Assembly: GCA_946619805.1 (NCBI GenBank)
Contig: CAMOMM010000025.1
Location: 1 to 8,729, forward strand
Direction: 5' to 3'
Length of the DNA: 8,729 nt
Source: an uncultured Bacillota bacterium
GTDB lineage: Bacteria > Bacillota_I > Bacilli_A > Erysipelotrichales > Erysipelotrichaceae
Shown here: in pieces, positions 1 to 6,240 of the stretch
Layout of the letters: each line of letters starts with the position of its first letter
How positions within the stretch are numbered: position 1 is the first letter of the stretch
Notes under the pieces: generated by a model
The model's input: the letters and a program-made list of their open reading frames with translations, nothing else
Databases searched by the model: none
What the model was told of the DNA's origin: nothing
Made by a program: the position numbers and the translations under genes

Positions 1-592
1 TGTGAGTGATGACAGCTCTCTTTACTTCTGCTTCATATTCGTTGGTAGTAGTGACACCCATCTGTTCATGTATTCCATTGGAACCGATGAAGCAGACATC
101 GAAATAATACTGGGTTACCTGCCGGGCAGTCTTGATACCGGTGATGGCCATGGTACTTGGCCTGACATGTCCACCCGGAACAATGGTGTTGATACCCAGA
201 GACAGAAGCTTGCTGATGTGAGGAATTCCTACGGTACAGACAGTAATGTTCTTGGCAGTAATGTAGCCCAGCATTTCATAGGTGGCACTGCCGGCATCAA
301 TGTATACCAGCTGGTTGTCTTTGATCAGGGAAGCGGCATAGCGGCCCACCATCTGCTTGGCATGAGCATTGGTCTCTGATTTCAGCATCATCGGCGGTTC
401 GGACAGTCTTGTGGTATTGTATCTGGCACCGCCATGGAAACGGGTGATCATGGAGTTTTCCTCCATCTCCAGCAGATCTCTTCTGATCGTAGCCAGGGAG
501 GTATTGAATTCCCGGGCCAGCTCTTCTACCGTGACTTCCTTTTTGATCTTGATTATGTTCAGTATTTCATTCCATCTGTCCTGTTTTTTCAT
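1..592 (-). CDS. DeoR-family transcriptional repressor, C-terminus cut by window edge
   Basis: The first 197 residues can be read on the minus strand with no stop. Residues of about 1-55 form a DeoR-type winged helix-turn-helix, including VEELAREFNTSLATIRRDL and the wing motif RFHGGA. The following sugar-phosphate sensing domain shows YIDAGSATYEML, matching the DAGST phosphate-binding motif, and the family hallmark GVTTTNEYEAEVKRAVI near the truncated end. Family members are usually about 250 residues, so roughly 55 are missing. The ATG at 592 is chosen because AAAGAGGT lies about 8 bases upstream. A further ATG at 600 is out of frame and stops after three codons. DeoR proteins generally repress sugar catabolic operons and release DNA on binding a sugar phosphate. 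The gene follows the LacI-family gene by 55 bases on the same strand with no terminator visible between them. Its target could be either flanking operon; nothing here decides this. Confidence 0.93.
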   Translation of the reverse strand, partial: MKKQDRWNEILNIIKIKKEVTVEELAREFNTSLATIRRDLLEMEENSMITRFHGGARYNTTRLSEPPMMLKSETNAHAKQMVGRYAASLIKDNQLVYIDAGSATYEMLGYITAKNITVCTVGIPHISKLLSLGINTIVPGGHVRPSTMAITGIKTARQVTQYYFDVCFIGSNGIHEQMGVTTTNEYEAEVKRAVITH

Positions 593-613
593 ATGGGCAT
601 ACCTCTTTTTATT

Positions 614-619
614 ATTATA
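614..619 (-). promoter_or_regulatory. Candidate -10 box for the DeoR-family gene
   Basis: The minus strand reads TATAAT here, about 21 bases upstream of the ATG at 592 and just ahead of the AGAGGT ribosome binding site. No convincing -35 box is present at 16-18 bases. A second TATAAT on the same strand lies at 636-641. Given the AT-rich 55-base gap, the gene may have its own promoter, may be read from the LacI-family gene upstream, or both. Confidence 0.4.
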
Positions 620-647
620 TCATTTATGCAGGTTAATTATATGTGCT

Positions 648-1658
648 TCATGAGGCAGTAGATTCACGCTGAACCAGACTGCAGCTGAGTATTGTGTGTT
701 TTTCGGCCGGTTTGTTTCTGATCAGGTTCATCAGAACTTCAGAGGATATCCTGCCTAATGAGGAAGGACTTCTTTCGACGGTAGAGAGTGTCGGAGTTGA
801 TATCCTTGACTGGAACTGATTGTCAAAACCGTAGACCTTGATGTCTTCAGGAACCCTGTATCCCCGGCGTTTGACAGCTTCCATGGCTCCGATAGCCTGA
901 TTGTCACTGGTACAGATGATGCCGTCTACCTTGTTGCCCCGGGATATATAGTTGAAGACGGATGTTTCACTGTGTATGATTGAAGGTCCGCTTTCCAGCT
1001 GAATGATCGTCTGCCGGGAAGCCGGAAACCCATGATCTTTCAGGGCTTCCTGATATCCTTCATATCTGTTGGTGGAAACGTAGGTTGCCAGGAATGATGA
1101 TATGAAGATGATGTTGCGGCAGCCTTTCTCAATCAGTGAAGTGGTTGCCTGATAAATGCCGTTTTTGGCGTCGGAAGTAACGATTGGAAGATCCATGTCG
1201 TTTTGCGGCAGCCTGTCGAGCAGGACGATCGGGATGTTTCGTGAAATGACATCTTTTTCGATTTTTTTCTGACAGGAAATGACAATTATCCCGTCCACTC
1301 TCATTGAATCAAGACGGCGGAAGTATCTTCTCTCTTTCTGTGGATCATTGTCAGTGTTGCAGATGAACAGGGAATAATCGTAGTAATCAAAGAACTGTTC
1401 AATGGTTACGGCGATTGAAGAGAAGAAGTCGTTGTTGATGTTGGGAATTATAAGTCCGACAGTATGGGAGGCAGAGGATTTCAGTGATCTGGCATTGTTG
1501 TTGGAGACATAGCCGTACTGTTCTATTACCTTCATGACTTTTTCCTCAGTCTCTCTGGAGAAGCGTCCGCTCTTGTTGATGACATGCGAAACAGTTGCCG
1601 TGGAGACTCCGGCAAGTCTGGCAACATCGATAATTGATAACATTTTCTTATTTTCCAT
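648..1658 (-). CDS. LacI-family repressor, likely controls the divergent PTS operon
   Basis: This is a complete LacI/GalR-family repressor of 336 residues, the normal family length. Residues 8-28 are the helix-turn-helix (SIIDVARLAGVSTATVSHVI). Residues 56-62 (ARSLKSS) are the hinge, with the leucine that typically inserts at a central CpG. The effector domain starts at VGLIIPNINNDFF and keeps family pocket motifs: NRYEGY at 197-202, TSDNQA at 250-255 and FDN at 278-280. It is transcribed away from the EIIBC operon, and two palindromic operators with a central CpG lie between them, so it very probably represses that operon and perhaps itself. Its inducer is probably the imported sugar or its phosphate; this is inferred. 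ATG 1658 lies only about 6 bases from a strong -10 box, so the first methionine may be leaderless or the true start may be Met6 (1643). It resembles the HTH-less protein at 5338-6153 throughout the effector domain. Confidence 0.96.
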   Translation of the reverse strand: MENKKMLSIIDVARLAGVSTATVSHVINKSGRFSRETEEKVMKVIEQYGYVSNNNARSLKSSASHTVGLIIPNINNDFFSSIAVTIEQFFDYYDYSLFICNTDNDPQKERRYFRRLDSMRVDGIIVISCQKKIEKDVISRNIPIVLLDRLPQNDMDLPIVTSDAKNGIYQATTSLIEKGCRNIIFISSFLATYVSTNRYEGYQEALKDHGFPASRQTIIQLESGPSIIHSETSVFNYISRGNKVDGIICTSDNQAIGAMEAVKRRGYRVPEDIKVYGFDNQFQSRISTPTLSTVERSPSSLGRISSEVLMNLIRNKPAEKHTILSCSLVQRESTAS

Positions 1659-1664
1659 GACTGT

Positions 1665-1673
1665 ATTATAGCA
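1665..1673 (-). promoter_or_regulatory. Extended -10 promoter of the LacI-family gene
   Basis: The minus strand reads TGCTATAAT, an extended -10 element (TG-n-TATAAT). No clear -35 box is present, which extended -10 promoters can tolerate. The expected transcript start falls at or within a few bases of the ATG at 1658, leaving essentially no leader. The half-sites at 1681-1700 sit in the -35 region, so a protein bound there could autoregulate the gene. Confidence 0.65.
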
Positions 1674-1680
1674 TAAAAAT

Positions 1681-1700
1681 GGTTAAACAGATGGTTAAAT
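1681..1700. repeat. Tandem operator-like half-sites (GGTTAAAC, GGTTAAAT)
   Basis: GGTTAAAC at 1681-1688 and GGTTAAAT at 1693-1700 are direct copies, 12 bases apart, of the left half of the operator at 1769-1784. GATTAAAC at 1701 starts the next site. They could be accessory contacts for the LacI-family repressor over its own -35 region, or decayed operators. Neither forms a good palindrome alone. Confidence 0.45.
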
Positions 1701-1716
1701 GATTAAACGTTTAACT
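1701..1716. promoter_or_regulatory. Upstream LacI-type operator (O1)
   Basis: GATTAAACGTTTAACT contains the perfect 12-base palindrome TTAAACGTTTAA at 1703-1714, with a central CpG as in PurR/CcpA-type LacI-family operators. It differs at two positions from GGTTAAACGTTTAACC, the consensus I draw from this site and the one at 1769. It lies about 60 bases upstream of the predicted EIIBC operon transcript start. It matches only the core of the catabolite-repression cre consensus and not its outer TG/CA, so a dedicated repressor fits better than CcpA. Confidence 0.72.
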
Positions 1717-1732
1717 TTTTGTGAAAAACCTA

Positions 1733-1761
1733 TTGTGTTTAGTAAAAGCCAATGATATATT
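1733..1761 (+). promoter_or_regulatory. Promoter of the PTS operon
   Basis: TTGTGT at 1733-1738 is the -35 box. TATATT at 1756-1761 is the -10 box, preceded by TG-A, which makes an extended -10. The spacer is exactly 17 bases. The predicted transcript start is near 1768, at the edge of the downstream operator, which is a standard arrangement for blocking initiation. This promoter would drive 1802-6153. Confidence 0.7.
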
Positions 1762-1768
1762 CGAATTG

Positions 1769-1784
1769 GGTTAAACGTATAACC
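1769..1784. promoter_or_regulatory. Downstream LacI-type operator (O2) at the operon transcript start
   Basis: GGTTAAACGTATAACC is an imperfect 16-base palindrome with one mismatched base pair (positions 6 and 11 of the site) and a central CpG. It differs from the inferred consensus GGTTAAACGTTTAACC at a single base. It covers about +1 to +16 of the predicted transcript, just before the AAGGAGG ribosome binding site. Its centre is 68 bases from that of the upstream operator. Confidence 0.75.
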
Positions 1785-1798
1785 AACAAGGAGGATAA

Positions 1799-3169
<1,371 letters not shown>

Positions 3170-3184
3170 TCATCATTGAAAATG

Positions 3185-3217
3185 AAGCCGGTAGTACAAA
3201 AAAGTATTTACCGGCTT
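3185..3217 (+). promoter_or_regulatory. Intercistronic hairpin after the EIIBC gene
   Basis: AAGCCGGTA at 3185-3193 pairs perfectly with TACCGGCTT at 3209-3217, a 9-bp stem with a 15-base loop. It is followed by only three T residues before AAACTG, so it is a poor intrinsic terminator. It is better read as an mRNA-stabilising or processing hairpin, or a leaky terminator, that would keep EIIBC message more abundant than the downstream genes. Confidence 0.6.
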
Positions 3218-3222
3218 TAAAC

Positions 3223-3231
3223 TGTTATAAT
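3223..3231 (+). promoter_or_regulatory. Possible internal extended -10 promoter
   Basis: TGTTATAAT is a perfect extended -10 element, placed just after the intercistronic hairpin and about 20 bases ahead of the next start codon. No good -35 is seen; the hexamer 17 bases upstream is AGTATT. It might give low-level, repressor-independent expression of the enzyme genes. The AT-rich gap makes a chance match possible. Confidence 0.35.
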
Positions 3232-3250
3232 TATTACGGAGGTATTAAAT

Positions 3251-4186
3251 ATGTCTAATGTTGTTCGCCTGATCAGTGCAACAAAATCAGATTTCCAGCA
3301 AATGAGTGCCATGGAGCTCAAGGAATCCATATATAAATCAGAATCAAGAACCATCATGGGTCAGCATCTTCTCTTTGCCGGTCCGGGTGTCGTCAGAGGT
3401 GTCACAAATTCAGAACTGATGTTTGCCTGGGGTGCAGACATGGTCATGCTTAATACCATTGACCTCGACAATCTTGACAACAATCCGGGATTATGCGGAC
3501 TGTCCCTTAAGGAACTTAAGGAAAGATGCAACCGCCCGATCGGTGTCTATCTCGGCTGCCCGAAGGCCGGCTCAGAAGATGGCGGCAAGAAGGCCCTTTA
3601 CAGAAGAGAAGGCATGGTTGCGACAAAGGAACATATTCTCAAGTGCAGAGAGATCGGAGCAGATTTCATTGTTCTGGGTGGAAATCCTGGTTCAGGAACA
3701 TCTCTGAGTGATGTTATTGAGTGTACCAGACTGGCAAAATCCCTGTTAGGTGATGATATGATCATCATGGCAGGCAAGTGGGAAGATGGCATAACTGAAA
3801 AGGTACTGGGTGATCCGACTGCTGATTATGATACAAAAGACATTATCCGCCAGCTTATCGATGCCGGAGCAGACTGCATTGACCTGCCTTGCCCGGGATC
3901 AAGAGGCGGAATCACTGTTGAAGACATCCGTTCACTTGTTCAGTATGTACATCAGTATAAGCCAGGTACTCTGACAATGTGCTTTTTGGATTCATCAGTG
4001 GAATGTGCTGATGAACGGACCATCAGACAGGTCGCAATTCTGATGAAACAGACCGGAGCAGACATTCACGCAATCGGTGACGGCGGCTTTGGTGGATGCA
4101 CCTGGCCAAAGAACATCTATCAGCTGTCTGTATCGATCAAGGGCGAACATTATACCTGGTTCAGAATGGCCAGTGTAAACAAGTAA
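3251..4186 (+). CDS. Conserved barrel-like protein of unknown function in a sugar PTS operon
   Basis: I cannot assign a function. The 311-residue protein has no signal peptide or membrane segment and looks like a (beta/alpha)8 barrel. GAD recurs at 61, 137, 206 and 269, each followed by a hydrophobic strand: GADMVMLN, GADFIVLGGNPGSGTS, GADCIDLPCPGSRGG and GADIHAIGDGGFGG. Glycine-rich segments at 143-151 and 277-282 could bind a phosphate group. Other distinctive segments are LFAGPGVVRG (41-50), RPIGVYLGCPKAG (95-107) and AGKWEDG (174-180). CGGAGGT lies 7 bases before the ATG. Its place between the permease and a sugar-phosphate isomerase suggests a role on the same sugar or its phosphate. A role comparable to SgcQ/BtpA-type barrel proteins of sgc-like PTS operons is possible, but I see no diagnostic motif. 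I recall a hypothetical gene at the equivalent place in a Listeria cluster; this is not verified. Confidence 0.85.
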   Translation: MSNVVRLISATKSDFQQMSAMELKESIYKSESRTIMGQHLLFAGPGVVRGVTNSELMFAWGADMVMLNTIDLDNLDNNPGLCGLSLKELKERCNRPIGVYLGCPKAGSEDGGKKALYRREGMVATKEHILKCREIGADFIVLGGNPGSGTSLSDVIECTRLAKSLLGDDMIIMAGKWEDGITEKVLGDPTADYDTKDIIRQLIDAGADCIDLPCPGSRGGITVEDIRSLVQYVHQYKPGTLTMCFLDSSVECADERTIRQVAILMKQTGADIHAIGDGGFGGCTWPKNIYQLSVSIKGEHYTWFRMASVNK

Positions 4187-4215
4187 CAATTAATTAAGGA
4201 AAGGAACCTCTGAAT

Positions 4216-4680
4216 ATGAAACTGGCAATTGGAAATGACCACGTAGCATTGGAAATGAAAAAGGAAATCAAGGAATATCTCGAAGAAAAGGGATATGAAG
4301 TAATAAATGTCGGCACGGATTCAAGTGAAAGATTCAACTATCCTGTTTCCGGCTATAAGGTAGCCAGAATGGTAGCTGACGGTGAAGTTGACGGCGGTAT
4401 CCTGATCTGCGGGACAGGGGTAGGAATCTCTCTGTCAGCCAATAAGGTCCATGGCATCAGAGCCTGCGTATGTTCTGATCCATATACAGCCAGACTGTCA
4501 AAGCAGCACAACAACACCAACATCATCGCCTTCGGTGCCAGAGTAATTGGAATCGAGACAGCCAAGATGATCGTTGATGAATGGCTTAACGCCAAGTATG
4601 AAGGCGGCAGACATCAGGTCAGGATCGACCAGATAAAGGAAATCGAGGAAACTCAGCATCTGAAGGCTGCGGAGGAATAA
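4216..4680 (+). CDS. rpiB: RpiB-type sugar-phosphate isomerase (ribose/allose 6-phosphate)
   Basis: This is a cytosolic aldose-ketose isomerase of the RpiB/LacAB family, 154 residues, a normal length. Catalytic features of RpiB are present: GNDHVA with Asp8 and His9, Cys65 in GGILICGTGVGISLSANK as the predicted catalytic base, and His98 in SKQHNNTN. The later segment YEGGRHQVR also matches E. coli RpiB closely, including the C-terminal arginines that bind phosphate. RpiB interconverts ribose 5-phosphate and ribulose 5-phosphate. E. coli RpiB is also known to isomerise allose 6-phosphate to allulose 6-phosphate (AlsI activity). With an AlsE-like gene directly downstream and a PTS upstream, the hexose reaction is the likelier job here. 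Its ribosome binding site is a doubled AAGGA about 10 bases from the ATG, less ideal than those of its neighbours. Confidence 0.94.
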   Translation: MKLAIGNDHVALEMKKEIKEYLEEKGYEVINVGTDSSERFNYPVSGYKVARMVADGEVDGGILICGTGVGISLSANKVHGIRACVCSDPYTARLSKQHNNTNIIAFGARVIGIETAKMIVDEWLNAKYEGGRHQVRIDQIKEIEETQHLKAAEE

Positions 4681-4682
4681 AT

Positions 4683-5336
4683 ATGTCAGAAAGACTGTTA
4701 TGTCCGTCAATGATGTGCGCCAACTACGGACATCTGGCTGATGAAGTAAGAGCACTTGATGATGCCGGTGTAGACATCTTCCATTGCGATATCATGGATG
4801 GGACCTTTGTACCAAACTTTACCATGGGTGTCATGGACGTGGAAACCGTCAGAAGATATACCGATAAGCTGGTAGACTGCCATCTGATGATCGAGAACCC
4901 GGCCAATAAGGTCGACTGGTTCATCAAGGCAGGTGCCAATATTATCTATATTCATCCGGAAAGTGAAAGATATGTAGTCAAGACACTGGCCCATATCAAG
5001 GAAATGGGAGCTTATGCCGGTATTGCGGTCAACCCTGATACTTCTGTAGCTTCTCTGTCGGAAATACTGAACCTGTGTGATTATGTGATGGTAATGACGG
5101 TTAATCCGGGCTTTGCCGGACAGGCCTTCATTGACTTTACCAAGAAGAAGATCAAGCAGCTGGTTGAACTGAAGGAAGAGTATGGTTTCAAGATCATGAT
5201 CGACGGTCACTGTACACCGGAAGTCATTGAAGATCTCAGTAATCTTGGTGCAGACGGATTCATCCTCGGTTCATCAGCCTTATTCCGCAAGGGAAAGACC
5301 TATAAGGAAATCATAAGGGAATTAAGAGGTGAGTAA
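4683..5336 (+). CDS. alsE: Allulose-6-phosphate 3-epimerase (AlsE-like), Rpe superfamily
   Basis: This 217-residue (beta/alpha)8 epimerase keeps the metal and acid-base set of the ribulose-phosphate 3-epimerase family: His34 and Asp36 in FHCDIMDGTFVPN, His67 in DCHLMI and Asp174 in IMIDGH. Ser9 and the phosphate-binding GSSALF (196-201) are also present. Three signature positions look like E. coli AlsE rather than Rpe: SMMCAN (9-14) against AlsE SLMCMD and Rpe-type SILSAD; VNPGFAGQ (140-147) against AlsE VDPGFAGQ and Rpe VNPGFGGQ; and IHPES (90-94) against AlsE LHPET. I therefore favour conversion of D-allulose 6-phosphate to fructose 6-phosphate, with pentose-phosphate epimerase activity as the alternative. 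GGAGG inside the end of rpiB lies 7 bases before the ATG, and the gap to rpiB is 2 bases, so translation is probably coupled. Confidence 0.85.
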   Translation: MSERLLCPSMMCANYGHLADEVRALDDAGVDIFHCDIMDGTFVPNFTMGVMDVETVRRYTDKLVDCHLMIENPANKVDWFIKAGANIIYIHPESERYVVKTLAHIKEMGAYAGIAVNPDTSVASLSEILNLCDYVMVMTVNPGFAGQAFIDFTKKKIKQLVELKEEYGFKIMIDGHCTPEVIEDLSNLGADGFILGSSALFRKGKTYKEIIRELRGE

Positions 5337-5337
5337 G

Positions 5338-6153
5338 ATGAAGAAGATTGGCATGATCATACCTACTACCGATAATTCATTCTTCTCATTTCTGGGACAC
5401 CAGGTCCAGAAACAGTTAAGAGAGGATGAACAGCTGTTCTTATGCGATTCAAGCAATTCTTCAGAAAGGGAGAAGGAATATCTTAAGACACTGTCTTCAT
5501 TCTGCGATGGCATAATCGATGTATCAGGACTGTCTGAATTAGGTGAAGGTCTTCTTGAAGAGAACTACCCGTTAGTATTGGTTGACAGGAAACCCGTTAC
5601 CGCAAGAGAAATACCGTGGGTTGGCAATGATGACAGTTCAGCCATGGAAGAAGCCACCCAGTATCTTATTCACAAGGGATGCAGAAACATTCTGTTAATG
5701 CCGGGATACATAGCTGAAAAGCAGGAAAACCCGAGAATAGCCGGATACAGAAAGGCTCTGGAGAACAATGGCCTTCAATATGATGAATCATTTGTCCTTA
5801 ACAGAAAAGGGTTTAAGAGTTCGGAAGAGGAAACCGCTGAACTGGTCATGGAATATTTCCGCAAGGGAATAAAGATCGACGGCATCATTACTTCTTCAGA
5901 CAGAGCAGCCTTTGGTGCAGTTAAGGCTCTGGGAAGATTAGGATACTATGTGCCTGAGGATGTCAGACTGATATCATTTGACAACAGTCCGTATTCCTTA
6001 ATGGCATCACCGTCTATTACCTCAATTGACCGCAATGGAGCCCGGATTGCCCGGAAAGCTCTGGAGGCATTAAGATGTCTGTTGGAGGGAAACAGGCCGG
6101 AAAGGGAAACAGTCATTCCTGTTTCACTGGTAAAAAACGACAGTACAAGATAG
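5338..6153 (+). CDS. LacI-like sugar-sensing protein lacking the DNA-binding domain
   Basis: The 271 residues match the effector-binding domain of LacI/GalR repressors from its first strand (KKIGMIIPTTDNSFFSFLG) to the usual C-terminus (PVSLVKNDST). The N-terminal helix-turn-helix and hinge are absent. Pocket motifs are intact: LVDRK (81-85), RIAGYRKAL (133-141), TSSDRAAFGA (185-194) and FDN (214-216). There is no signal peptide, so it is not an ABC-type exported binding protein. The start is ATG 5338, one base after the alsE stop, because AGAGGTGAG lies just upstream; the in-frame GTG at 5329 is inside that site. The preceding DNA codes for the end of the epimerase, so no HTH can have been missed. 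It is clearly paralogous to the LacI protein at 648-1658. A role as hetero-oligomerising co-sensor or sugar-phosphate sink is inferred; no enzyme motif is visible. Confidence 0.92.
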   Translation: MKKIGMIIPTTDNSFFSFLGHQVQKQLREDEQLFLCDSSNSSEREKEYLKTLSSFCDGIIDVSGLSELGEGLLEENYPLVLVDRKPVTAREIPWVGNDDSSAMEEATQYLIHKGCRNILLMPGYIAEKQENPRIAGYRKALENNGLQYDESFVLNRKGFKSSEEETAELVMEYFRKGIKIDGIITSSDRAAFGAVKALGRLGYYVPEDVRLISFDNSPYSLMASPSITSIDRNGARIARKALEALRCLLEGNRPERETVIPVSLVKNDSTR

Positions 6154-6182
6154 AGCTGTTTGAATAACAGCTTTTTCTTTTT
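6154..6182 (+). terminator. Intrinsic terminator of the PTS operon
   Basis: AGCTGTT at 6154-6160 pairs perfectly with AACAGCT at 6166-6172 around the 5-base loop TGAAT, followed by TTTTCTTTTT. The stem begins on the base after the TAG stop of the HTH-less LacI-like gene. It closes the operon and separates it from the gene at 6241. Confidence 0.88.
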
Positions 6183-6216
6183 GGCAAATATTAAGAATTG
6201 TCCGGATCAATACAGG

Positions 6217-6222
6217 TATAAT
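6217..6222 (+). promoter_or_regulatory. -10 box of the PstS-like gene
   Basis: A consensus TATAAT sits downstream of the operon terminator and 18 bases before the ATG at 6241. No good -35 is found at 17 bases (AAGAAT). The transcript would start around 6229, right at the GAGGAAA ribosome binding site, giving a very short leader. Confidence 0.5.
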
Positions 6223-6240
6223 GTATTTGAGGAAAATGCA

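Noticed and set aside
2..379. Long plus-strand reading frame over the left edge
   Set aside because: It is antisense to the well-supported DeoR-family gene, whose minus-strand translation shows conserved HTH and DAGS motifs; the plus-strand product resembles nothing.
1701..1716. CcpA cre site
   Set aside because: Only the AA-N-CG-N-T core fits; the outer TG and CA positions are wrong, and a second copy of the same palindrome at 1769 points to a dedicated repressor.
4707..5210. 167-codon minus-strand reading frame
   Set aside because: It is a shadow of the epimerase gene, whose catalytic residues are all present on the plus strand.
5329..5337. GTG start for the HTH-less LacI-like gene
   Set aside because: The GTG is part of the ribosome binding site for ATG 5338 and would add only three residues with no family support.
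5338..6153. Pseudogene of a LacI repressor
   Set aside because: The frame is intact, the start is well placed, pocket motifs are kept, and a terminator follows directly, all of which suggest a functional gene.
6160..6240. N-terminal extension of the PstS-like protein from a TTG
   Set aside because: The TTG lies inside the operon terminator and upstream of the -10 box; the ATG at 6241 has a good ribosome binding site and begins a typical signal segment.
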